The notes below the pieces were generated by a model. That model was not told the DNA's origin. It saw only the letters and a list, made by a program, of their open reading frames with translations, and ran no database searches. Shown piece after piece: positions 33,195-41,114 of a stretch of 64,000 nt of DNA. Source of the stretch: HRBIN16 sp049969495. Lineage in GTDB: Bacteria > Armatimonadota > HRBIN16. The DNA lies in the NCBI GenBank assembly GCA_049969495.1, contig JBMFOT010000006.1, positions 6,265 through 70,264 on the forward strand, read 5' to 3'. Both the position numbers and the translations under genes were made by a program. Numbering within the stretch: the first letter of the stretch is position 1; each line of letters begins with the position of its first letter.

Positions 33195-33377
33195 CTAATT
33201 CGTTGTCCCTTGAGCGGGTGTGCTTCCCCTCTGGCTCTTGGGAAGCATAGGACCCTCGTAGTAGCCCTCTGCCTTGGGGTCTTCTTTCTTTCCACAGGCG
33301 GTGATACTCAGGCCGATGACCACGAGCCACAAAAGGCTGAGCACGAGCAGTATCGCTCTGACGATGCCTCTTCGCAT
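33195..33377 (-). CDS. Small lipoprotein with GYYxGPMLPKSQR motif, copy A
   Basis: 60 aa from ATG 33377, 4 bp after the pseudopilin stop. A basic start, a hydrophobic stretch (AILLVLSLLWLVVIGLS) and lipobox I-T-A-C predict a lipid-anchored protein of only about 34 mature residues: CGKKEDPKAEGYYEGPMLPKSQRG and a short tail. It is unlike any family I recognise. It shares GYY-x-GPMLPKSQR with the next gene. Tight spacing implies cotranscription with the DUF1559 gene. Confidence 0.75.
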   Translation of the reverse strand: MRRGIVRAILLVLSLLWLVVIGLSITACGKKEDPKAEGYYEGPMLPKSQRGSTPAQGTTN

Positions 33378-33381
33378 GGGA

Positions 33382-34200
33382 CTACTCCATCGAGAAAGTG
33401 AAGTAGCGCTCGTAGTACACGGTCTGCCCGTTCTCGACGGTGGTCGCTAGGTAGCGCTCCGGATTGCGCTTGATGTTCTTGGCATGACCATCCAGGAAGG
33501 TAAAGTTCGCACCGTCCTGGTGGATCTTCTGCGATTCGCAACCGATGGAGATGACCACATAGGTGGGGCCTTTGTCCAACATGGTGATGCCGTCACCTAT
33601 GAGGATGGTCTCCGCCGGTCGCTTGATTTCCGGCATATACCGGGTAAGCCCACCACTTTCAGCTGGATAGCACAGACTACCCGGGAAGTGGTAGTAAGGA
33701 TTCTCAGGGGTGCCTGCGCCACCGCGCTGCGCCATCTGGAACACGATGCCGTAGTGAGCGAAGACCTGAGTGGGAGGCCAGTAGGGGTCCATCTCACCCG
33801 GATAGCAGTCAGGCATGTTGACACCCTCCATGTACCTTTCCTGGCTCCACGAGGGGCATCGATGCAAGCCAGCAGGCTGTCCACCTACAGTGTAGGTCCG
33901 CCCTGCATCTGGCGGCACCAGAGTGCTTTTGATGTACGGATGTAGCAGACCGAACCAGAACCGCTCGTTCAAGGGCTGCCCGGGGTACTCCCGAATCTTG
34001 AACCAGGGCACGATGGCTTCATCGTAGTCCTGGGCATACATCAGGATCGCCGTGCCGAACTGTTTGGAGTTGGACAGACACGACGATTTCCGAGCCGCTT
34101 CTCGCGCCTGCGAGAAGACGGGGAACAGGATCGCTGCCAGTATCGCGATAATCGCGATAACAACCAGCAGCTCGATGAGCGTAAAAGCATGTCGTTTCAT
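33382..34200 (-). CDS. DUF1559 pseudopilin (H-X9-DG protein), copy 2
   Basis: 272 aa from ATG 34200 (GGAGGG upstream). Prepilin motif HAFTLIELLVVIAIIAILAAILFPVFSQAREAAR, then SCLSNSKQFGTAILMYAQDYDE, and C-terminal H-X9-DG in HQDGANFTFLDGHAKNIKR. Its first 40 residues are almost identical to copy 1, while the rest diverges. Two promoters and a CAAGCGCTTG palindrome lie upstream; two small PMLPKSQR proteins follow. Processing by a prepilin peptidase is expected; function is unknown. Confidence 0.93.
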   Translation of the reverse strand: MKRHAFTLIELLVVIAIIAILAAILFPVFSQAREAARKSSCLSNSKQFGTAILMYAQDYDEAIVPWFKIREYPGQPLNERFWFGLLHPYIKSTLVPPDAGRTYTVGGQPAGLHRCPSWSQERYMEGVNMPDCYPGEMDPYWPPTQVFAHYGIVFQMAQRGGAGTPENPYYHFPGSLCYPAESGGLTRYMPEIKRPAETILIGDGITMLDKGPTYVVISIGCESQKIHQDGANFTFLDGHAKNIKRNPERYLATTVENGQTVYYERYFTFSME

Positions 34201-34241
34201 TACCGTTTTACCCTCCTGACCTTGGATGTGATGAATTATGT

Positions 34242-34251
34242 CAAGCGCTTG
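34242..34251. promoter_or_regulatory. Palindrome CAAGCGCTTG in the leader of pseudopilin copy 2
   Basis: A perfect 10-bp dyad centred on GC, extended by partial half-site matches (TGTCAAGC/GCTTGAAA). It resembles LacI/CcpA-type operators and lies about 40 bp before the start codon, downstream of both predicted promoters, where a repressor could block elongation. Confidence 0.45.
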
Positions 34252-34288
34252 AAAGCGCCGGACATCCTGTGTATACATATTCAGAAAG

Positions 34289-34317
34289 ATTATACCTAAC
34301 CTTCTTTTTTTCCGCAA
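34289..34317 (-). promoter_or_regulatory. Proximal promoter of pseudopilin copy 2
   Basis: Reverse-strand TTGCGG (34317-34312), 17-bp spacer, TATAAT (34294-34289). Initiation would fall near 34282. Confidence 0.6.
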
Positions 34318-34349
34318 CCCTGCACCATAATCTAATGCTATTCGTTGTT

Positions 34350-34378
34350 ATTTTAAGCCTTCCTTCCCATTTTGTCAA
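34350..34378 (-). promoter_or_regulatory. Distal promoter of pseudopilin copy 2
   Basis: Reverse-strand perfect TTGACA (34378-34373), 17-bp spacer, TAAAAT (34355-34350). With the proximal promoter it forms a tandem pair. Confidence 0.65.
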
Positions 34379-34425
34379 TAACTATTAAGTCTTCCAGCGA
34401 TTTTACTGTACTTTTGCGGAGATGA

Positions 34426-34454
34426 CAGGGCGTGGCGGGTAGTACCACGCCCTG
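34426..34454 (-). terminator. 10-bp hairpin after the dockerin gene
   Basis: Perfect stem CAGGGCGTGG/CCACGCCCTG with a 9-nt loop, 13 bp past the dockerin gene stop. There is no T-run, so it may stabilise the 3' end or need Rho. Confidence 0.5.
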
Positions 34455-34467
34455 GGGGAAATAAGTC

Positions 34468-35673
34468 TTACTCATCCCCGATCGCGCCGAAGTTTGCCAC
34501 CAGGATGCCGAAATCGAACAGGGTCACTTCCTCATCTCCGTCGAGGTCGGCATCGGGGTTCCAGTTCTCATCACCGGGCATACTGCCGAAGGCGGCAACC
34601 AGCGCACCGAAGTCGAACAGGGTTACCTCGTTGTCGCCGTCGATGTCGCCGTTTATCAGCGACACATCTACGCCCGTAACATCTGCACCGGCGACCACCA
34701 CGCCCGGTACCACGACGCGCAACCAGTGGCTGGCTTTGAAGGCGATGTCATACGTGCCATCCGCCACGTCGATGATGGTATAGGAGCCGTCAGCGTTCAG
34801 GTTAATCTGCTCGGAGCGCACCACGTTGCCGTCCTGCCGCAGCGCCACATTAATCGGCACCTGCGTGATGTCACCGCCGAAGTCGGTGAGGGTCACGGTT
34901 CCACTAACGGAGAAGCTCGCAGGCAGAATGTTGTGTAACGCCGCCACGTACACGATGTCCGCGTCGAACCGGGTGTTGGGATAGGGCTGGTTGGGCGTTG
35001 CGGATTGAGGTCCTTGCAAAGGCACATAGCCGGCCCCGCCGCCAAGGATCACGTTACCCTGTCCGCTCGGATTATCCACGCGGTCGGCGTCGATGAGGTT
35101 GGCAATCATGATGGCGTCGATCGATTCTCCATCCTGCAGACCGAAGTCGCTGAGGTTGTACGCTGTGGCAAAGACGTTGTAGCCGGTAGTGAAGGAGTTA
35201 GCAAACTCGTAACGCCACTGGCTGAACTCGGTAGATCCCTTCTTGCGTACCGCCACCATGAACCCCTCTGGCGCACCCAGCGAACCGACCTCGTATACCA
35301 CAAAGTCTTCGCCGGACAGGTTGGGCAGTCGCTTGCCCTCCCAGTCGACCAGAATGATTTTGCGCACGGTGGGATCGGTGACATGCCCCAGCTCCACAAA
35401 GCGCGCTCGTCCTGAGGGACTACCGTTCATGATCCATCCGATGCTCTTGGTGCGGTCGAAACTGGGCTGGTCATACAGAAAGTCGGAATCGTAGAAGCTA
35501 AAGCCACTCACATTATCGGGAAGCACCGGTAGCGCGCGCGTGGGGCTGTTCGCGAGGTCCCATGAGTAGCCACCTACCGTGAAGACCTGTGCTGTTACCG
35601 GCTGCGGAGTAGCGAGCAAAAGAGCTACCCCACACACCAGAGCGATGTGGAGATAGACGCTGGCGAAACGCAT
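34468..35673 (-). CDS. Secreted protein with C-terminal dockerin type I domain
   Basis: 401 aa. Signal peptide about 1-28 (hydrophobic ALVCGVALLLA, cleaved near VTA-Q). Residues 30-230 are unassigned. Residues 255-335 form a carboxypeptidase-regulatory-like or SdrD-B-like beta-sandwich (FSVSGTVTLTDFGGDI, DGSYTIIDVADGTYDIAFKASHWL). The C-terminus (about 342-398) holds two EF-hand-like dockerin repeats: GDIDGDNEVTLFDFGALVAAFG and DADLDGDEEVTLFDFGILVANFG. Dockerins bind cohesin modules; outside cellulosomes they occur on many secreted Armatimonadota and Planctomycetota proteins. No cohesin is in the window. Confidence 0.88.
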   Translation of the reverse strand: MRFASVYLHIALVCGVALLLATPQPVTAQVFTVGGYSWDLANSPTRALPVLPDNVSGFSFYDSDFLYDQPSFDRTKSIGWIMNGSPSGRARFVELGHVTDPTVRKIILVDWEGKRLPNLSGEDFVVYEVGSLGAPEGFMVAVRKKGSTEFSQWRYEFANSFTTGYNVFATAYNLSDFGLQDGESIDAIMIANLIDADRVDNPSGQGNVILGGGAGYVPLQGPQSATPNQPYPNTRFDADIVYVAALHNILPASFSVSGTVTLTDFGGDITQVPINVALRQDGNVVRSEQINLNADGSYTIIDVADGTYDIAFKASHWLRVVVPGVVVAGADVTGVDVSLINGDIDGDNEVTLFDFGALVAAFGSMPGDENWNPDADLDGDEEVTLFDFGILVANFGAIGDE

Positions 35674-35877
35674 TTCGAGTACACCCTCCTTCCCAAGTAA
35701 TTACGCGCGTGCCCTGCTAGAAGCCATGTAATACCGTAATACGGCAAAAATGGCTCTTTCGCCTGCTCTTTGCAAAACCTCTCCACTTTACTTAATATGC
35801 ATCAACCGTACCAAAACCCTGCGTTTTTGCGGAAAGAAACGAAAATAACAGTAAAAATCCTCGATTAGAAAATGCTA
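35674..35877. other. AT-rich spacer between dockerin and coaBC genes
   Basis: No gene is seen. The segment is much more AT-rich than its surroundings and contains CCGTATTACGG (an imperfect dyad) plus the AAGGAGGG ribosome site of the dockerin gene. Confidence 0.5.
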
Positions 35878-37101
35878 TTACGATGTGTTGCTACAGATAT
35901 TCTTGTGCCGCTTTACCAATTCCTTTACCGCCTCCAGCAAGCGGCATGCTACTTCGCGTTTGGTCATGAGAGGCAGGGGTTCCTGCCTACCATCCGCCCA
36001 CAGGAAGGTCACGCGATTGGTATCGCGCCGGAAGCCGGAACCTTCCTGCGACACATCGTTCGCCACGATCATATCCAGGTTTTTCTCGCGCAATTTCGCC
36101 TGCGCGTTTTGTAGCAGCTCCTGTGTCTCCGCCGCGAAGCCCACCAGAACACGTTTGCCCTTGCGTTCGCCCAGCGTGCGCAGGATGTCGGGGTTGGGCA
36201 CAAGGCGAATCGTCCATTCCTTTTCACCTTTCTTGCGCTTACCCTGCCACACCTCGGCGGGACGGTAGTCGCTGACGGCGGCGGTAGCAACTACCACATC
36301 CATCTCATCATACACCTGCAAGCAAGCGTTCAGCATCTCCTGCGCGGTACGCACCCTGATTACCCTCACACCCGCAGGAGGCTCCAGCAGAGTGGGACCG
36401 GTTACCAGCGTGACCCCTGCCCCTTGTCGGACCGCCTCCTCCGCAACCGCATACCCCATCTTGCCCGAAGAGGGGTTCGAGATGTGACGCACCGCATCAA
36501 TCGGCTCCTCGGTGGGACCGGCTGTGACCAGAATCTGCACGTCGCGCAGGGGCGGATTCAGCACCGTTTCCACCGTTGCGAGGATGGTAGGGGTATCCGC
36601 CAGCTTGCCTGCGCCCACGTCTCCACAGGCAAGCATTCCCTCTGCAGGATAAACGAAGGTTGCGCCACGCCCTTCCAGAATCTTTACATTGTGTTGTGTC
36701 GCGGGGTGCTGCCACATGACGGTGTTCATCGCCGGGGCGATCACCATCTTCGCCTCCGTTGCCAGCGCGAGGGTGGTCAGTAAGTCGTCGGCGATACCTG
36801 CAGCCAGCTTCGCCAGAACGTTTGCGGTGGCAGGAGCTATCAGTAGCACGTCCGCCCGCTTCGCCAGGTGGATGTGTGCAATCTGTCGCTCTTCCGGCTC
36901 GTCAAAAAGGTCAACCAGCACCGGGCGGCGGGTGATGGCGCGGAAGGTCACTTCGGTAATAAAGCGGCGGGCATGTTCTGTCAATACCACGTCCACCTCT
37001 GCCCCTGCCTGTGTGAGCTTGGAGGCGATATCTGCCGCTTTGTACGCTGCGATACTGCCCGTGACGCCCAGCAGGATATGTTTGCCCTCAAGCACCGACA
37101 T
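35878..37101 (-). CDS. coaBC: Bifunctional phosphopantothenoylcysteine decarboxylase / phosphopantothenate-cysteine ligase
   Basis: 407 aa, normal length. N-terminal flavin-dependent CoaC domain: VTGSIAAYKAADI, LIAPATANVLAKLAAGIADDLL, the PAMNTVMWQHPATQ substrate clamp and the flap ACGDVGAGKLAD. C-terminal CoaB domain: ILVTAGPTEEPIDAVRHISNPSSGKMGYAVAEEA and VGFAAET. Together they make 4'-phosphopantetheine for coenzyme A. It follows gmk by 3 bp; the rpoZ gene often found between gmk and coaBC is absent. Confidence 0.96.
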   Translation of the reverse strand: MSVLEGKHILLGVTGSIAAYKAADIASKLTQAGAEVDVVLTEHARRFITEVTFRAITRRPVLVDLFDEPEERQIAHIHLAKRADVLLIAPATANVLAKLAAGIADDLLTTLALATEAKMVIAPAMNTVMWQHPATQHNVKILEGRGATFVYPAEGMLACGDVGAGKLADTPTILATVETVLNPPLRDVQILVTAGPTEEPIDAVRHISNPSSGKMGYAVAEEAVRQGAGVTLVTGPTLLEPPAGVRVIRVRTAQEMLNACLQVYDEMDVVVATAAVSDYRPAEVWQGKRKKGEKEWTIRLVPNPDILRTLGERKGKRVLVGFAAETQELLQNAQAKLREKNLDMIVANDVSQEGSGFRRDTNRVTFLWADGRQEPLPLMTKREVACRLLEAVKELVKRHKNICSNTS

Positions 37102-37104
37102 GTT

Positions 37105-37674
37105 TCACTCCTTCGCAATGCGCGCACGCTCGGCGAGGATGATGGCTCGTAACAGGTCTACCGCCTGCTCCAGGTCGTTGTTGGTCACCAGATAGTCGTA
37201 ATACCGCATCGCTTGCATCTCCTGTTCGGCAATGCGCAGGCGGTGTTCTATCTGCTCCGGCGTATCCGTACCACGCGCCATTAACCGCTGGCGCAACGCC
37301 TCCATGCTGGGCGGCTGCACAAAGATAAGCACCGCATCGGGCACGCGCCGGCGTACCTGCAAACCGCCCTGCACCTCAATCTTCAAAATAACGTCCAGTC
37401 CCTTCGCCAGCCACTCCTCCGCCAGATGGCGCGGTGTCCCATAGTACGCCTGGTTGTAGCGGACGTACTCCAGAAACTTGTCTTCCGCAATCCAGCGTTC
37501 AAACTCCTCTTCAGAGAGGAAAAGATAGTCCACGCCGTGCCGTTCGCCTGCGCGCGGGGGGCGCGTGGTGGCGGTCAGGCATTTCACAACGCCCGGCACC
37601 CGCCGAAGCAGAAGCTGTAGCAGGGTGTCTTTCCCTACACCACTGGGACCGGAGAGCACGATAAGCTTAGCCAT
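37105..37674 (-). CDS. gmk: Guanylate kinase
   Basis: 189 aa from ATG 37674. P-loop SGPSGVGKDTLL, the GMP-binding ATTRPPRAGERHGVDYLFLS and the lid segment follow the family closely. It phosphorylates GMP to GDP with ATP. An upstream in-frame ATG at 37701 overlaps the stop of the nucleotidyltransferase remnant (ATGA) and would add nine residues; neither start has a strong ribosome site. Asp replaces the usual Ser/Thr after the P-loop lysine, while the next residue is Thr. Confidence 0.93.
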   Translation of the reverse strand: MAKLIVLSGPSGVGKDTLLQLLLRRVPGVVKCLTATTRPPRAGERHGVDYLFLSEEEFERWIAEDKFLEYVRYNQAYYGTPRHLAEEWLAKGLDVILKIEVQGGLQVRRRVPDAVLIFVQPPSMEALRQRLMARGTDTPEQIEHRLRIAEQEMQAMRYYDYLVTNNDLEQAVDLLRAIILAERARIAKE

Positions 37675-37697
37675 GTTCGCCGGAGCCTCTTTCACGC

Positions 37698-37880
37698 TCA
37701 TAGATAGCAATAAGATATAATTATCGCCTCTTGCAAAATCTGTTCGCGCAGCTCCTCTTCCTCAGTCTGTTCCCCGCGTGCGTAGGAGCCAAAGATGCCG
37801 ATCTCTTTCACGCTGTACTTTTCGGCAAGCTCCGGTTTATGCTGTGCCAGGGTATCTTTCCACTCGCGAAGTGACTTCAT
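37698..37880 (-). pseudogene. MNT-type nucleotidyltransferase remnant with internal deletion
   Basis: 60-aa frame from ATG 37880. The first 40 residues match the start of minimal nucleotidyltransferases (KYSVKEIGIFGSYARGEQTEE), but the reading then jumps to a C-terminal-like LREQILQEAI segment. About 40 residues are missing, including the D-x-D metal site that should follow G-S-Y. It therefore cannot be catalytically active. It could be a residue of an MNT/HEPN toxin-antitoxin pair like the intact one at 51.7-52.4 kb. Confidence 0.65.
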
Positions 37881-38000
37881 TGCCGGTTCTCCTGATAACG
37901 CCGTCGCACCTTCAGTATAGCACAACTCCACGCCCGACGCACGGGCAGCGCCGTCCTGCCACGCAGAAGCAGGGAACTTCCTTGCTATGCCGCCAGCCGA

Positions 38001-38357
38001 AACGAAAGCGACGAGCAGGTGCGTCAGCTGGTGCAATCGCTGAGCCGTCGTGCTCAGACGGTTCCCGTTCCCGACAACAGGGTGGCGACAACCCTTCAGC
38101 AGGCGGGGTGTGGGGTGCAGATAGAACCCGCTTCCCCTGAAATCTGGGTAGCCCGCTATCGTCGTGACGGAGATTACCTGTATTGCCTGCTCAACCTCTC
38201 CCCTCAAGACAGGCGATGCACCCTGAACCTGCCCGATACGGTACGCCGCGCCAGCCTGTGGCTGCCGGAAACGGGCGATGTGCGAGTTACCGAGGCAGAA
38301 CGTGTCGCGCTGGAGCTACCAGCGCTGGGGTGTGTGCTGGTCTGGGGCGAAGTGTAA
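38001..38357 (+). pseudogene. C-terminal fragment of a glycoside hydrolase-like protein
   Basis: An open frame without a convincing start encodes about 118 residues, with W-V-A-R-Y-R-R-D-G-D-Y-L-Y-C-L-L-N-L-S, L-W-L-P-E-T-G-D and L-E-L-P-A-L-G-C-V-L-V. This pattern is the terminal beta-sandwich of large bacterial glycoside hydrolases (GH106-like and relatives). No N-terminal catalytic part is present upstream, where the gmk-side genes run the other way. It occupies most of the 37881-38429 gap. Confidence 0.5.
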
Positions 38358-38429
38358 AAAAGAGAGCCTGTCCATACAACAGGATAACCACCTTTGAAAG
38401 CGAACATTGCTTGTGAGGTGAATATAGGG

Positions 38430-39680
38430 ATGAGGAGTGTGTTACCCAAAAGATTACCCATTGTGTGTATCGCGGGGCTGCTCTTCCTGCAGAATGCCAC
38501 CCTCGCCGCACCGCTTCGGGTATTGTCCATCGTTGCCGGCAATGGACATGAGGTGGCAACGCCCTCCGCGACCCTTTCATGGCTGCTAAAACGTCATGAG
38601 GAGATACAGTTCACCCTCAGCAGGGATGTGAACGCGCTCTCTCCGCAAGGCCTACAGGACATCGATGCAGTAGTGCTGTTTGCGCCGGGTATAGAATGGA
38701 ACGAGGGGCAAAAACAGACTCTCCGGCAGTTTATCCAGCGTGGCGGCGGAGTGGTTTACCTGCATACCAATCCGGTCTCGCCTGCCGCTGAGGGAGCGGT
38801 GGGTAACGTAGTGGTTCAAATAGAGCAGCCGCGCCATCCGATAATGCAGGGGGTATCTCCCTTTCAGATAAGCGATGCGCCCATCCAGAGCGAAGACAGT
38901 CAGCCTGCCGGAGTGCAGGTAATCGCCCGTCAGCGGAACGGTCAATCACTGGCATGGGCAGGACAGGCAGGCAAGGGAAGAGTGTTTATCACCGCTCTGG
39001 GGCACGCGCCTTCCGCGTGGAACCATCCTTATTTCCAGCAGATGGTGCTGAATGCGGTATACTGGTGTGCCGGACGCAAACCGCCTCAACCACGTGCGCC
39101 ACAGCCACCGAAAGGCTTCGTGTCGCTATTCAACGGGGTGAATCTGGAGGGCTGGGGAGAGGTCGGTGCTCCCTGCTGGTCGGCGCGGGATGGGGTCATT
39201 GTATGCAGTGGTCTGAGCGAGAGCACCGGATGGTTGCGTTCCCATCGGATGTATCGCAATTTTATCCTGCGACTAGAGTATCGCATCTCGCCGGGAGGAA
39301 ACAGCGGTATCTTCCTGCGTGCGCCGCATTACGGCAGGAGCTCGCGTCTGGGCATGGAGCTGCAGATTCAGGACGACGGCACCAGCCCGCCCAGCAATAC
39401 CTGCACTTCGGCGGTATACAGTGTGGTGACGCCACGCCTGAACCCCGCCAGACCCGCTGGCGAATGGAATCGGGTGGAGATTACGCTGAAGGACAGGCAT
39501 CTGCGGGTAGTGTGGAACGGTCATCTGGTGCACGATATTGACCTGGATGACCCCGCGCTCAGCGCGAACCTGCCTCGCACTCACCTGCTCTATCGCCGCC
39601 CGAACTGGGGCTACATCGGTTTACAGAACCATCGCTCTCTGGTGGAGTTTCGCAACATCTTCATCAAGGAGCTTCAGTAG
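38430..39680 (+). CDS. Secreted ThuA-like + 3-keto-disaccharide hydrolase (DUF1080) protein
   Basis: 416 aa from ATG 38430. Signal peptide about 1-28 (LPIVCIAGLLFLQNATLAA). Residues 30-210 resemble a ThuA-type glutamine-amidotransferase-like fold (LRVLSIVAGNGHE, DIDAVVLFAPG, FIQRGGGVVYLHTN, GKGRVFITALGHAPSAW). Residues 225-415 are a DUF1080 beta-sandwich (GFVSLFNGVNLEGWGEVG, NFILRLEYRISPGGNSGIFLRAP, GYIGLQNH). DUF1080 proteins hydrolyse 3-keto-glucosides, and ThuA proteins are linked to keto-sugar metabolism, so a fused periplasmic sugar-processing protein is plausible. Its 3' end overlaps the convergent protease gene by 7 bp. Confidence 0.85.
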   Translation: MRSVLPKRLPIVCIAGLLFLQNATLAAPLRVLSIVAGNGHEVATPSATLSWLLKRHEEIQFTLSRDVNALSPQGLQDIDAVVLFAPGIEWNEGQKQTLRQFIQRGGGVVYLHTNPVSPAAEGAVGNVVVQIEQPRHPIMQGVSPFQISDAPIQSEDSQPAGVQVIARQRNGQSLAWAGQAGKGRVFITALGHAPSAWNHPYFQQMVLNAVYWCAGRKPPQPRAPQPPKGFVSLFNGVNLEGWGEVGAPCWSARDGVIVCSGLSESTGWLRSHRMYRNFILRLEYRISPGGNSGIFLRAPHYGRSSRLGMELQIQDDGTSPPSNTCTSAVYSVVTPRLNPARPAGEWNRVEITLKDRHLRVVWNGHLVHDIDLDDPALSANLPRTHLLYRRPNWGYIGLQNHRSLVEFRNIFIKELQ

Positions 39681-40858
39681 GCGCGCTGAATCAGCTCGTT
39701 CCAGAGGGCGCGTTTGATGGCGTTAGACGCTTGCTCCGCCAGCTCCTGCATGCTCTTGCCGTGCAGGGCGGCGTCTTCAGGCTCAACGGTTAATATCGGG
39801 CTGTTGCGAGCCACGACGGTGCGCTTGTCACTGGATAGCCGGATGTCAAACATCTGGATGCCGTCGTTCAACAGGCTATCCAGCCGCTCCCCGATTTGCC
39901 GGGCGCGTTCGGCGGAACTCTTGCCGTTGCTATCCGCAGGGGCGAACACCGGCACGCTGTCCAGATAGACCTCCGTCAGGCTACCGCTCTGTACGCTCTT
40001 CTCACGCAGTTCGACGGGCAGAATACGCGCCACCGCCCGACGGTTCACCGGGATGTTCAACTGCTTGAACAAGTTCAGCATTGCCTGCGCACGCTCTCGC
40101 GAAGGTGGGTGCGTGCGGAAGATGCCCAGCTGTCTTTCAGGGCGGCGTGCTTCGTCCCGCGCCAAACGCTCCATGAAGGTTAACATGCCTACCGGATTGT
40201 ACTTCGTGCGCGTCAGGTAATAGATAGCCGCGTGGTCGGCGTCCATCTCCGCTTCCTGCGTGTAGCCGTTGAGTTTGGCTATCTGATATAGCTGCACGCC
40301 CATCATCACGTTGCTCAAATCGCGTGGGGGAGCGCCCGACAGCACCAGCACCAGCAGCGCAGGCAGGGTAACCCGACGGTTAATCTTTTCGTTCTCCTGC
40401 CCCAGACGCAGCAGATGGTGATGGGATGCGTGCGCGATTTCGTGCGCTAATACCGCCGCCAGCTCGTGGTCGGATTGCACATAGTCCAGCAATCCTTTGT
40501 TCACATAGATAAAGCCGCCCGGCAGTGAGAAGGCGTTCACGTCCTTATCATCCACTACTTTGAACGTGTAGGTAAACTGAGATCGCTTGTTGATGCCCCA
40601 GGTGACGGGAATCTCCAGCGAGTTGGCGACCGCGGCAATCTCCTGCCCGATGCGATTGACACGCTCCACCAGCGCGGGGTCGGTGACCAGACGCAAGGTG
40701 CGCTCGATCTCTTGCACCGCTTCCCTGCCCATGCGCACTTCGGGGTCTTCCTCCGCTTTGGGTTGCGCGAGAACGCCAGCCGCCAGCCCGCTCAGCATCA
40801 AACTGGCCACGAGCACCGCAATGCAATGAATTCGCCGGAACAGCTTCGTATTCATCAT
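39674..40858 (-). CDS. M48-family metalloprotease, exported
   Basis: 394 aa from ATG 40858 (GAGG 7 nt upstream). Signal peptide about 1-31. The zinc motif HEIAH is at 139-143 (LAAVLAHEIAHASHHHLLRL) and the third ligand Glu in EAEMDADHAAIYYL. The N-terminal region and FSLPGGFIYVNKGLL match BepA/LoiP-type periplasmic M48 proteases, which assist outer-membrane protein assembly and turnover. The C-terminal 130 residues are not recognised; no TPR is seen. An outer-membrane quality-control role fits the abundant SLH porins; this is inference. Confidence 0.9.
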   Translation of the reverse strand: MMNTKLFRRIHCIAVLVASLMLSGLAAGVLAQPKAEEDPEVRMGREAVQEIERTLRLVTDPALVERVNRIGQEIAAVANSLEIPVTWGINKRSQFTYTFKVVDDKDVNAFSLPGGFIYVNKGLLDYVQSDHELAAVLAHEIAHASHHHLLRLGQENEKINRRVTLPALLVLVLSGAPPRDLSNVMMGVQLYQIAKLNGYTQEAEMDADHAAIYYLTRTKYNPVGMLTFMERLARDEARRPERQLGIFRTHPPSRERAQAMLNLFKQLNIPVNRRAVARILPVELREKSVQSGSLTEVYLDSVPVFAPADSNGKSSAERARQIGERLDSLLNDGIQMFDIRLSSDKRTVVARNSPILTVEPEDAALHGKSMQELAEQASNAIKRALWNELIQRAY

Positions 40859-40987
40859 ATGATAACCTCGTTTTGCACTCCATTCCATTATAACATACGG
40901 ACAGCTCCTTGCTCACTATTCCCATCTACTCAGACGGCTGAGGGCGACGCACGGTTTCGCTGCGAGATGGCATAGCCGTGCCCCCTG

Positions 40988-40996
40988 TGCTATAAT
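40988..40996 (+). promoter_or_regulatory. Extended -10 promoter upstream of pabB
   Basis: TGCTATAAT is a perfect extended -10 element; the -35 region is weak, as expected for this class. The same GTGCTATAAT string precedes the MNT gene on the reverse strand near 52452. Confidence 0.55.
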
Positions 40997-41047
40997 AAGC
41001 CATCCGTGCGTATGAAGGTGTGAACAAGCAGTAACGCGCGCACATTC

Positions 41048-41093
41048 ACGGCTAAAGCCGTTCCTTCACAGATGAAGCCAGCCTTTGCTGGCT
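41048..41093. repeat. Pair of small hairpins in the pabB leader
   Basis: ACGGC-TAAA-GCCGT and AGCCAGC-CTTT-GCTGGCT lie in tandem 22 bp before ATG 41115. The arrangement resembles short interspersed palindromes and would fold in the pabB leader RNA. Confidence 0.5.
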
Positions 41094-41114
41094 CAGGTAA
41101 CACGAACAGATAAA

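Noticed and set aside
37698..38207. 169-codon minus-strand ORF extending the nucleotidyltransferase remnant upstream
   Set aside because: The N-terminal 109 residues are antisense to the glycoside hydrolase fragment; homology starts only at ATG 37880.
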